Source of the DNA: an uncultured bacterium
Lineage (GTDB): Bacteria > Planctomycetota > Planctomycetia > Pirellulales > UBA1268
Reading direction: 5' to 3'
Length of the DNA: 7,412 nt
Assembly (NCBI GenBank): GCA_937959175.1
Contig: CALGAS010000236.1
Location: 1 to 7,412 of the forward strand
Shown: piece after piece, positions 1 to 6,042 of the stretch
How positions within the stretch are numbered: the stretch's first letter is position 1
Layout: every line of letters starts with the position of its first letter
Notes under the pieces: generated by a model
What the model was told of the DNA's origin: nothing
The model's input: the letters and a program-made list of their open reading frames with translations, nothing else
The model's database searches: none
Program-made: the position numbers and the translations under genes

Positions 1-11
1 GTTGACGCAAT

Positions 12-55
12 AGAAGCCCCCCGGCGCGAGCCGGGGGGACGGCGGGCCGTTGGGC
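12..55. repeat. Dispersed 44-bp GC-hairpin repeat, copy 1
   Basis: The reverse complement of this stretch matches 6018-6061 at 43 of 44 positions, so the two copies form an inverted pair about 6 kb apart. It sits in the non-coding stretch downstream of the halogenase-like gene. It contains a perfect 9-bp stem (CCCCCCGGC / GCCGGGGGG) at 17-38 that closes on a four-base loop, GCGA on the plus strand, which is a GNRA-type tetraloop. Weaker similarity to the region upstream of copy 2 (a GGTGGTGA block followed by a GGGC block) suggests a longer degenerate repeat unit reaching to about 120. I infer an interspersed intergenic repeat family. Its function could be transcription termination, RNA end protection or a relic of a mobile element. 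Confidence 0.8.
17..38 (-). terminator. Candidate hairpin terminator after the halogenase-like gene
   Basis: A perfect 9-bp GC stem with a 4-nt loop lies about 125 bp beyond the stop codon of the minus-strand halogenase-like gene. On that strand it is followed by CTTCTATTG, which is only a weak U-rich tail. It may therefore be a poor intrinsic terminator or simply the structured core of the dispersed repeat. Nothing else is recognisable between 1 and 162. Confidence 0.35.
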
Positions 56-162
56 TTTCCCGCTCCCGATTCCCGCCACGCCCTCACTACCACAACGCCC
101 AATCCGCGATCACCACCGAACGACCCCTGGTGGCTCTTCCCGGGCCGTTTGCGCCCATCGCC

Positions 163-1398
163 TCACGCGGGGACCGATGGCTCTGGCTCCTCAAGGAGCG
201 GCCAGAGATCGTCGATTTCGTCCTTGAAGAAGTCGCCGATCAGGATGTCGGTCAGCAGCGGCTTGGCGTGCTCGTGCCGCCGGACGATCTTCCCGAAGTT
301 AAGGCCGTCGTAAAAGGCCCGCACGAGCTTCCGCATCCGGTTCATCCCGGCGAGGTAGCCGGGCCCCCAGGCACCGAGAGCCGCAGCCGACGTGTCGCCC
401 CGCTCGAGCCCCGCGTGGATCGCATCGGCGGCCAGGGCTCCACTCTTGAGCGCCAGGAGAATCCCCGACGAGTAGAGCGGGTCGAGGAAGCCGAGGGCAT
501 CTCCCACGAGCACCCAGCCGTCGCCGGCCACCTGCCGCGAGCGGTAGGAATACTCTTTGGCGACTCGAAACGGCTCGACCCGTTCCGCCCCAACCAGGCG
601 GGGCACCAGCCCCGGGCAGCGAGCGAGTTCCTCGTCGTAGATGGCGGCCGGATCCTTCGAGGCCCGGCCCCGGAAGAGAAACTCGTGGTCGGCCACAACT
701 CCGACGCTCGTGATGTCGTCCGCCAGCGGGATGTACCAGAACCAGCCCTTCTTGCCTTCCGTCTGGAGCACGAGCGTGGCCCCTGCATCGCGGCCCGTCT
801 CGCGGGTCGCACCCTTCCAGTAGGTCCAGATCGCGGCCTTTTTGAGATCGGGATCCCACTGCCGTAGGCCCAGCCGGTCTTGGATGACGCCGCTTTGGCC
901 GGCGGCATCCACCACCACGCGGCAGGGCACGATCCGCTCGGCGCCGTCCTCCCCCGCGACCTTCACGCCGACCGCTCGATCGCCCTCGAAGAGCACCTCG
1001 AGCACGCGGACGCCCTCCTGGACATCAACGCCCTTGCCGCGAGCATTGTCGAGCATCAGGCGGTCGAACTCCCGCCGCGTCACCTGCCATGTCTGGGAGC
1101 TGGCGTCTTGCTTGTAATCGGCGAAGTAAAACGGCGCCGAAACCTTTCCCTCTTCCGACACAAACTGGACGCTGTGCTTCTCGACAAAGCCGCCCGCCTG
1201 GAGCGCCGGCACGATCCCGAGCCGCTCGAGCACCCAAAATGTACCCGGGATCAGCGACTCGCCGACGTGATACCGCGGAAATCGCTCTCGCTCGAAGAGC
1301 GTGACGCGATGGCCCCGTTCGGCGACCAGCGCTGCGGTCGTGCACCCGGCCGGACCGCCACCGATCACGACTACGTCCGGATCAGGCTGCCGAATCAC
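163..1398 (-). CDS. Flavin-dependent halogenase-like FAD monooxygenase
   Basis: The 411-residue protein belongs to the FAD-binding tryptophan-halogenase / geranylgeranyl-reductase-like superfamily. It shows an N-terminal Rossmann motif GGGPAG (residues 13-18) followed by FERERFPR, then GESLIP (46-51) as in FADH2-dependent halogenases, DAAG (164-167), the halogenase signature WFWYIP (219-224, WxWxIP) and GD-ALGFLDPLYSSG (299-312, fitting Fx.Px.Sx.G). Lys74 in GFVEKHS lies where the halogenase catalytic lysine is expected. In the family, FADH2 and O2 form a flavin hydroperoxide that oxidises halide to HOX, which reaches the substrate through that lysine. A partner flavin reductase is needed and none is seen nearby. 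I chose the GTG at 1398 because GGGAG lies 8 nt upstream and the Rossmann motif follows at once. The open frame reaches 1581, but the extra 61 codons look like non-coding sequence. The substrate is unknown, and a plain reductase or hydroxylase remains possible. Confidence 0.85.
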   Translation of the reverse strand: MIRQPDPDVVVIGGGPAGCTTAALVAERGHRVTLFERERFPRYHVGESLIPGTFWVLERLGIVPALQAGGFVEKHSVQFVSEEGKVSAPFYFADYKQDASSQTWQVTRREFDRLMLDNARGKGVDVQEGVRVLEVLFEGDRAVGVKVAGEDGAERIVPCRVVVDAAGQSGVIQDRLGLRQWDPDLKKAAIWTYWKGATRETGRDAGATLVLQTEGKKGWFWYIPLADDITSVGVVADHEFLFRGRASKDPAAIYDEELARCPGLVPRLVGAERVEPFRVAKEYSYRSRQVAGDGWVLVGDALGFLDPLYSSGILLALKSGALAADAIHAGLERGDTSAAALGAWGPGYLAGMNRMRKLVRAFYDGLNFGKIVRRHEHAKPLLTDILIGDFFKDEIDDLWPLLEEPEPSVPA

Positions 1399-1442
1399 GC
1401 GTCTGCTCCCGTCGCTCCGCAATCGAACACCGAGTGGCGAAC

Positions 1443-1471
1443 CTTTTAAGGATAGGCGTGGACTGATCCAA
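1443..1471 (-). promoter_or_regulatory. Weak candidate sigma70-like promoter for the halogenase-like gene
   Basis: On the minus strand, TTGGAT (1471-1466), a 17-bp spacer and TAAAAG (1448-1443) lie about 45 bp before the GTG start. The match to consensus is only moderate. The preceding gene ends at 1585 with a strong hairpin, so the halogenase-like gene plausibly needs its own promoter. This is a pattern match only. Confidence 0.27.
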
Positions 1472-1551
1472 GACCAGCCGCGTGGCCGATCGGTTCCCCT
1501 CACCTGCCCAGTCCGCCCGAACCAACGAGGATGACCCCAGCCGGAGCGATC

Positions 1552-1575
1552 CCCGGGGGGCCGCAGCCCCCCGGG
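1552..1575 (-). terminator. Strong GC hairpin after the basic DNA-binding protein gene
   Basis: A perfect 10-bp stem (CCCGGGGGGC / GCCCCCCGGG) with a 4-nt loop begins 9 bp past the stop of the minus-strand gene at 1585-2025. No run of U follows on that strand, so it is a terminator candidate by position and stability, not by the full intrinsic signature. It separates the basic-protein gene from the halogenase-like gene. Confidence 0.5.
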
Positions 1576-1584
1576 ACGCAACGC

Positions 1585-2025
1585 TCAGGTATCAAACTGC
1601 CGCAGCGCCTCGATCGCCGCCAGGGCCCGATCCAGGCCGCCCAGCCGGCTGACCGCCTTCTTCGCGGCGACGAGATCCTCCACCGAGATCTTCGTCGCCT
1701 TGCCCCGCACGGCCTTCGCACTGCCGTTGGTCGTGGCGACCGCGGCCGCCCCCCGCTTGGCACCCTTCCGGCGGCGGCGGGGGCGGAAGCCCATCCGCTT
1801 GAGCACCATGCTCACCTGGGGCGAGGAGACCTCGATGCCCTGCTGCTTGAGGGCAGCGATGATCGTGACCGGACGGGGCTTGACCCCCTTTTCCTTCATC
1901 TGCTTGGCCACCGTCCGGATTTCCTCGGACTTGTTGACCTCCTTGCCGGCCTTCGACTTCCCGGCTTTTGCGGCGGGCTTGGCGGCAGGCTTGGATACGG
2001 GCTTGGTGCTGGTTTTCACAGACAT
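1585..2025 (-). CDS. Small basic histone-H1-like DNA-binding protein
   Basis: This 146-residue protein has three visible parts. Residues 1-30 form a Lys/Ala/Pro/Ser tail with AK and KPAAK repeats, like the lysine-rich tails of bacterial H1-like proteins. Residues 31-80 form a compact helical, probably winged-helix or HTH-like segment (NKSEEIRTVAKQ to VSMVLKRMGF). Residues 81-92 are an Arg/Lys cluster (RPRRRRKGAKR), followed by a variable linker and a C-terminal helical segment (113-144) rich in Ala and Leu. Small proteins of this build are, as I recall, common in planctomycetes. I infer a nucleoid-associated or regulatory DNA-binding role. The ATG at 2025 has GGAGAG ten bases upstream. It is followed by a GC hairpin, so it is probably a single-gene transcript. 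The exact family is not certain. Confidence 0.85.
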   Translation of the reverse strand: MSVKTSTKPVSKPAAKPAAKAGKSKAGKEVNKSEEIRTVAKQMKEKGVKPRPVTIIAALKQQGIEVSSPQVSMVLKRMGFRPRRRRKGAKRGAAAVATTNGSAKAVRGKATKISVEDLVAAKKAVSRLGGLDRALAAIEALRQFDT

Positions 2026-2062
2026 AAAAAAACTACTCTCCAGAAGTCATGCTGACCAAATC

Positions 2063-2087
2063 GTGTCACATATCAAGCGTGTAACAC
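2063..2087. promoter_or_regulatory. Paired GTGTnACAy operator-like motif
   Basis: Two nine-base elements, GTGTCACAT (2063-2071) and the perfect palindrome GTGTAACAC (2079-2087), lie 16 bp apart centre to centre. They are 38-62 bp before the start of the basic-protein gene and just downstream of the best -10 candidate. Two similar dyads at this spacing and place resemble a repressor site, possibly for autoregulation. The binding factor is unknown. Confidence 0.35.
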
Positions 2088-2094
2088 CTGCAAT

Positions 2095-2121
2095 ACTATA
2101 CCGCAACTGTTACGATCGCAA
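2095..2121 (-). promoter_or_regulatory. Candidate promoter of the basic-protein gene
   Basis: On the minus strand, TTGCGA (2121-2116) is followed 15 bp later by TATAGT (2100-2095), five of six matches to the -10 consensus. This lies about 70 bp before the ATG at 2025, in a stretch of distinctly higher AT content than the rest of the window. The spacer is shorter than ideal. A perfect TTGACA also occurs at 2155-2150 (minus) but has no partner -10. Confidence 0.35.
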
Positions 2122-2176
2122 GCGACAGCCCAAAGCGAGGTATATCTTCTGTCAAAACCGTGGACGCCGGCGAAGG

Positions 2177-2208
2177 CCCTCCTTTGCAGGTGCTACCGCC
2201 AAGGAGGG
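2177..2208 (+). other. Stable hairpin upstream of the DUF4405-type gene
   Basis: CCCTCCTT (2177-2184) pairs with AAGGAGGG (2201-2208), and the loop contains a smaller GGT/ACC pairing. It is about 80 bp before the membrane protein gene at 2290. It does not match any riboswitch or T-box consensus I can recall. It could be a leader structure, or an anti-Shine-Dalgarno-like hairpin because one arm carries AAGGAGG. Confidence 0.4.
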
Positions 2209-2289
2209 AGGCGGGCTGATCTCGGAATCGCCCGGTTCGTGGCATACTCTTGCACGGTAGCTGCCGAGTTTCCTCCCTTACCTACTCCG

Positions 2290-2775
2290 ATGTCTGATCT
2301 GACGACGATGCCCCGCTCCGCCTCGCCCGACGCCCCCGCGAACGCGTCGGCGGGCCGAGCGAAGTCCCGCTCCAAGCCCCGCCGCAATGGCTTGTCGTGG
2401 AGTTGGGTAAACCTTCTGCTGGATGCTGCCCTCCTGGTGGTCTTCATGGGGCTCTGTTTCGCAGCGGTGGTGGTGCGATTCGTCTTTCCGCCCGGACCCG
2501 TGGCTGCGGGTTGGACGCTCTGGGGGCTCGACTACGACGCCTGGGGTGGCGTTCAGTTCGCCCTGGTGGGCATCCTGGCCGGGGGCATCCTCATCCACGT
2601 AATGCTCCACTGGTCGTGGGTCTGCAACGTGATCGCTAGCCGCATCTCCGGTCGTGGCAGCCGTGTCGATGACGGGCTGCAAACGATCTACGGGGTGGGG
2701 CTGTTGATCGGCCTGCTGGTGAGCGTCGGAGCAGCGCTCGCCGCGGCCGTGCTGACCGTCAAAGGGCCGGCCTGA
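2290..2775 (+). CDS. DUF4405-type three-helix membrane protein, possible b-haem binder
   Basis: The 161-residue protein has a basic, Ser/Ala/Pro-rich N-terminal tail (1-36) and three hydrophobic segments at about 38-66, 88-115 and 133-156. The second helix carries LIHVMLHWSW with His103 and His107, the pattern typical of DUF4405 and cytochrome-b561-like proteins, where such histidines may ligate haem. It was assigned by this motif and topology; no enzymatic role can be deduced. I chose the ATG at 2290. An in-frame ATG at 2239 adds 17 residues and one at 2308 removes six. None has a Shine-Dalgarno sequence. The gene converges on the SafE-like gene and their 3' ends overlap by 17 bp (2759-2775). 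Next to a cbb3 assembly cluster, an electron-transfer or redox-membrane role is plausible. Confidence 0.8.
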   Translation: MSDLTTMPRSASPDAPANASAGRAKSRSKPRRNGLSWSWVNLLLDAALLVVFMGLCFAAVVVRFVFPPGPVAAGWTLWGLDYDAWGGVQFALVGILAGGILIHVMLHWSWVCNVIASRISGRGSRVDDGLQTIYGVGLLIGLLVSVGAALAAAVLTVKGPA

Positions 2776-3514
2776 CGCCTTCGGTGCCACGAGGATCGGC
2801 AGCTCCGGGCGACTCGCCGCCGGCGCAGAAGGGGCAGCCGGCCGGAGGCTCCTCGCCGAACGAGATCGCGCCGGCTCCGCGGCTGATCGAGACGACGCCG
2901 GTCAGCACGAGGCACCAGGCGGCGACCGCATGCACCCGCCGGCGGGCGGCAACGCCCAGCAGTCCGCCGCCGAGGCCGGCCGCCACCATCACCGGCACGG
3001 TGCCCAGCCCGAAGACGACCATCGTGGCGGCGCCGAGCGGAACGCTCCCGGTGCTCCCGGCCAAGGCCAGCATGCCGTAGAGCAGCCCACAGGGCAGCAG
3101 GCCGGTGAACAGCCCGGCGAGGAACACGTCGACTGTGGAACGCCCCCCCAGGAGCGCCTTGAAGACAGAGGCACCGGGGCAGACGGCCGCTCCGCTGACG
3201 CCCCGCTTCGGCAACAGCCCGGTGGCCAAGAGGCCCTGCACGACCAGAAACCCGCCGGCGATGAAGGCGAGCACCGCCGGCACGTTCAGCCAGCCCGGCA
3301 GCTTGTCGGTCAGGCAGCCGCCGAGAAACGCGGCTCCCGAGCCGAGCACGGCGTAGGTGAAGACCCGGCCGAGCGAATACCAGCCCTGCCGCCAAAGGTT
3401 CGCCCGCGGCGACGGCGCGGCGGCACCGAGGGCCAACGCGAAGGGCCCGCACATGCCGAGGCAGTGGGCCGAGCCCAGGAGCCCCGAGCCAAGCAGCAGC
3501 GGCCACTCGATCAT
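2759..3514 (-). CDS. TauE/SafE-like (DsbD_2-type) membrane protein of the cbb3/copper cluster
   Basis: This 251-residue polytopic protein matches the family usually annotated as sulfite exporter TauE/SafE or cytochrome-biogenesis DsbD_2. Hallmarks are HCLGMCGPF near the N terminus (residues 17-25, Cys18 and Cys22) and LLPCGLLYG (139-147, Cys142). There are about six hydrophobic segments. Such proteins often sit beside ccoI in cbb3 operons and are thought to help copper or thiol handling in the membrane, but the transported substrate is not established and the sulfite name is probably misleading. The C terminus adds CPFC (227-230), a possible extra thiol or metal site, and a short polar tail. 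The ATG at 3514 overlaps the ATPase stop by four bases (ATGA, 3511-3514) and has GAGG about 9 bases upstream, so it is co-translated with ccoI. Confidence 0.87.
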   Translation of the reverse strand: MIEWPLLLGSGLLGSAHCLGMCGPFALALGAAAPSPRANLWRQGWYSLGRVFTYAVLGSGAAFLGGCLTDKLPGWLNVPAVLAFIAGGFLVVQGLLATGLLPKRGVSGAAVCPGASVFKALLGGRSTVDVFLAGLFTGLLPCGLLYGMLALAGSTGSVPLGAATMVVFGLGTVPVMVAAGLGGGLLGVAARRRVHAVAAWCLVLTGVVSISRGAGAISFGEEPPAGCPFCAGGESPGAADPRGTEGVRPAL

Positions 3515-5769
3515 CGGACAACCTCGGGGGATAACGGCCGGGACGGTTCGGATGAGGGCTGTTCTGTCAGGGATGGGTCGCCCGGGGGCCCGATCGCTTC
3601 GGGCTCGCCGTCCGACCCGGGCTCCCGGGCCAGCCGCAGCGAGTTGCCGACCACCAGCAGGCTCGAGACGACCATCGCCACGGCCGCGACCGCCGGATGC
3701 ACCAGGCCCGTGGCCGCAAGCGGGATGCATGCCGTGTTGTAGCCGAAGGCCCAGAGCAGATTCCAGCGGATCGTCCGCTGGGTTTGCCGGGCGAGGTCGA
3801 CCAGCCAGGGAAGGGAGCCGAGGTCGTCGTCGAGGACGCACAGCGGCGCGGTCCAGCGGGCAATGTCGGCCCCGCAGCCCAGGGCGATCCCCACATCGGC
3901 CGCCGCAAGGGCCGCGGCGTCGTTGATCCCGTCTCCCACCATCGCCACCCCGCCGGACACCTGCTCGGCCTCGATGGCCGTCAGTTTCTCCGCCGGCAGC
4001 AGCGGGGCCTGCCAGGAGACCGCCAGGGCTTCGGCCACCGCCGCGACCCGCTGGGGCTGATCGCCCGAGAGGATCGTCACCGCCATGCCCTGGCCACGCA
4101 GCGCCGCGACTGCCGCTGCCGCCGATGGACGAATCGCTTCGGTCGTCCAGAAAGCAGCGGCCAGACTGTCGCCTACGGCCAGCAGGCAGCGGGGCGACAA
4201 AAAAGGGGACATCCCCCTTTTTTCCAAGATCGATAAACGACCGCTTCCAGCGTCCGCCGAACCACCTCCGGTGGGCTGAAAAAGGGGGATGTCCCCTTTT
4301 TTGTTTGCAACCCAGTCTCCGCTGCCCAGCCGGACCGCTTCGCCGGTCGCCGCAAGCCGCCCTTCGACTCCCTGCCCGGCAACGGTTCGGATATCGAGGA
4401 CCTCGAGCGGGGCAACCTGCTCTGCTCGGGCGAAGGCTGCGATGGCTTCCGCCGCGAGGTGCGTCGATCCGCTCGCCACGCCGGCCGCAGCCCCCAGAGC
4501 CACCTCGCGATCCGCCCCGTCGGCGACCACCAGCCGCTCCACCTGGCAGCCGGTCGTGAGCGTGCCGGTCTTGTCGAGGCAGAAGGTCTTCACCGCGGCC
4601 AGCCGCTCCAGCGCGTCCCCCTCCCGCACGAGCACATGCCGCCGCATGCAGCGGCCAAGCGCCGCCCAGAGGGCCAGCGGCGTCGCCAGTCCGAGGGCGC
4701 AGGGGCAGGAGACCACCACCACGGCCAAGGCCGCCATCACGCCGGCCGCCGGATCGCCCCGCCACCAGTGCACGCCGCAGGTGACCGCCGCCGCCGCCAG
4801 CACCGCCGGCAGGAACCAGCCCGCCACGCGGTCGACCAGCCGCTGGCTGCGGCTGTCTCTGGCCGCCCGGCTCACCGCCGCGATCAGCTGCTCGAGCGTG
4901 CCGCACCCGGGCGCGGCGGTGACCCTCATCTGCAGATCGCCGTCGAGATTGGTCGTGCCGCTCCGGACCGGCTCGCCCGGTCCGCGGACCACCGGTTCGC
5001 TCTCACCGCTGACGGTCTGCTCGTCGACGTTTGCCCGGCCAGCTTCGATCACGCCATCGGTCGGCACCTGCTCGCCCGGCAGAATCCGCAGCACGTCGCC
5101 GATCCCAACCTCATCAAGTGGGACGTCCCGGCCCTCGGCTGACGTGTCCTGCGGGTCGGCACCGTCTGCAGCCCGCAGCCTCCGCACCCGGTCAGGCAGG
5201 AGCGACTCGAGGTTCCGGAGGGCCGCCGTTGTCTCGAGTTTGCCTGAGGCCTCCAGCCAGCGGCCGAGCGTGACCGCCACCAGCACCATGCAGGCGACCT
5301 CGTAGTAGACGTGCCCCTCACCCCGCCGGGTGTTCCAGGCGGAAATCCCGAAGGCTGCCGCCACCCCTGCCAGCAGCAGAAGATCGAGCGAGAGCCGGCC
5401 CCGCCGCAACTCGGCAACCGCGGAGTCGAGCAAGGGGCCGCCAAGCAGCAAGAGCACTGGCGCCGCAAACAAGAGCCCGGCATGACGGGCCAGCCCATAG
5501 AGGGCGGCTGCCGCCTCGCCGCCTTCGGCCCCTCCCGCTTCCTGGGACCAGAGCAGAAACGTGAACACCATCACGTTCATCGTGAAGAAGACCGCCAGCC
5601 CCAGGCGGGTCATCATCCAGCGGGCCCTGGCATCGGCCCCGCCGGCGGCGGTGATCGAGGCGGCCAGCCGGCAGCCGGAGCAGCAGTAGAGCGGCTCCAC
5701 GGCTGCCGACGAACCGGCCACCGGCAGGCCGCAGTAGTCGCACTCGGAGTGATTATCCGCGGGGCTCAT
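3511..5769 (-). CDS. ccoI: CcoI/FixI-type Cu+-translocating P1B-ATPase
   Basis: The 752-residue pump would export Cu+ across the membrane for CuB assembly of cbb3 oxidase. The N terminus holds a Cys-rich metal-binding motif (CDYCGLP at 10-16, YCCSGC at 28-33), as in CcoI. About eight helices follow. Catalytic marks are SGES (254-257, actuator), CPC (355-357, helix 6 copper site), DKTGT (399-403, phosphorylated Asp399), GQG (465-467) and GDGIND (612-617). Helix 7 has YN (677-678) and helix 8 has MVVSS (699-703), the set that defines Cu+ (1B-1) pumps. Three oddities stand out. No HMA domain separates the Cys motif from helix 1. The N-domain HP dipeptide reads HL (437-438). Residues 489-527 are an in-frame insertion made by a palindromic repeat element. 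The gene ends with a Pro/Ser-rich tail and overlaps the SafE-like gene by four bases. The start at 5769 has only a weak ribosome site. Confidence 0.92.
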   Translation of the reverse strand: MSPADNHSECDYCGLPVAGSSAAVEPLYCCSGCRLAASITAAGGADARARWMMTRLGLAVFFTMNVMVFTFLLWSQEAGGAEGGEAAAALYGLARHAGLLFAAPVLLLLGGPLLDSAVAELRRGRLSLDLLLLAGVAAAFGISAWNTRRGEGHVYYEVACMVLVAVTLGRWLEASGKLETTAALRNLESLLPDRVRRLRAADGADPQDTSAEGRDVPLDEVGIGDVLRILPGEQVPTDGVIEAGRANVDEQTVSGESEPVVRGPGEPVRSGTTNLDGDLQMRVTAAPGCGTLEQLIAAVSRAARDSRSQRLVDRVAGWFLPAVLAAAAVTCGVHWWRGDPAAGVMAALAVVVVSCPCALGLATPLALWAALGRCMRRHVLVREGDALERLAAVKTFCLDKTGTLTTGCQVERLVVADGADREVALGAAAGVASGSTHLAAEAIAAFARAEQVAPLEVLDIRTVAGQGVEGRLAATGEAVRLGSGDWVANKKGDIPLFQPTGGGSADAGSGRLSILEKRGMSPFLSPRCLLAVGDSLAAAFWTTEAIRPSAAAAVAALRGQGMAVTILSGDQPQRVAAVAEALAVSWQAPLLPAEKLTAIEAEQVSGGVAMVGDGINDAAALAAADVGIALGCGADIARWTAPLCVLDDDLGSLPWLVDLARQTQRTIRWNLLWAFGYNTACIPLAATGLVHPAVAAVAMVVSSLLVVGNSLRLAREPGSDGEPEAIGPPGDPSLTEQPSSEPSRPLSPEVVR
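4197..4304. mobile_element. 108-bp REPIN-like inverted-repeat element inside ccoI
   Basis: Positions 4197-4222 and 4279-4304 are perfect 26-bp inverted repeats of each other, and each arm is itself a near-palindrome (A-run, GGGG, ACAT, CCCCC, T-run). The 56 bp between them include a CCACC/GGTGG mini-hairpin (4262-4274). The element length is exactly 36 codons, so the ATPase frame is kept. It encodes residues 489-524 or so, including KKGDIPLF and EKRGMSPF. All three minus-strand frames and one plus-strand frame read through without a stop. Paired palindromes facing each other match the build of REPINs, which are moved by REP-associated Y1 tyrosine transposases. No transposase is in the window and no target duplication is evident. 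Calling it a mobile element is an inference. Confidence 0.75.
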
Positions 5770-5894
5770 CGTTTCGCCGTGGGGTTCGCGTGGTCATCGG
5801 TGCAGGCCGGCAGAACGGTCCGGGAGGTTGGGAACGTGTCGGGGGTCGGTGCGAAGGAATGCGTCTCGGGCGTTTGTTTGGTGGGAATGTATTT

Positions 5895-6042
5895 GGGCTT
5901 CCGGAGGCTGCTATGGCCCAATGGCCCGCGGTTCAAGTCCCTGGGTGTATTTGGTTGGGTAGGCGTTTTGGGCCGAGTGGTGGTGAACGGGTGCTCGGGC
6001 TGCCGGAGGCTGGGGCGGCCCAACGGCCCGCCGTCCCCCCGG
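5895..6042. repeat. Two related repeat units in direct orientation, 102 bp apart
   Basis: The units at 5895-5940 and 5997-6042 share GGGCT, the block CCGGAGGCTG, GGCCCA and GGCCCGC in the same order and register. The first is more degenerate at its end and lacks the GC hairpin. The second runs straight into the 44-bp dispersed repeat. The pair looks like an old tandem duplication of the longer dispersed unit. Confidence 0.65.

Noticed and set aside
130..867. Plus-strand 245-codon open frame opposite the halogenase-like gene
   Set aside because: It is the antisense shadow of a clearly coding GC-rich gene. It has no domain and no ribosome site.
1399..1581. N-terminal 61-codon extension of the halogenase-like protein
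   Set aside because: The GTG at 1398 has a good ribosome site and leads at once into the Rossmann fold. The extension is Arg/Gly/Pro-rich and overlaps the hairpin after the previous gene.
4197..4304. Possible CRISPR or tandem repeat array
   Set aside because: There are only two arms, inverted to each other, with no repeated spacer pattern.
4197..4304. Possible intrinsic terminator pair inside ccoI (GC stem followed by a T-run)
   Set aside because: Each arm is a GC stem followed by T residues and could in principle cause some premature termination. But the intact frame and the downstream coupled gene argue that full-length transcript is made. I treat it as an inserted element rather than a regulatory terminator, although partial attenuation cannot be excluded.
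2759..4906. Very long 715-codon minus frame that includes the SafE-like protein
   Set aside because: The part upstream of 3514 is the ATPase gene read in another frame, with Gly/Arg/Ala-rich composition. The real gene starts at the ATG at 3514 with a ribosome site and a four-base overlap.
5900..5945. GGTTCAAGTCC resembles the T-arm of a tRNA
   Set aside because: The flanking bases give an imperfect T-stem, and no acceptor stem, anticodon arm or CCA end can be placed around it. It is part of a degenerate repeat unit.
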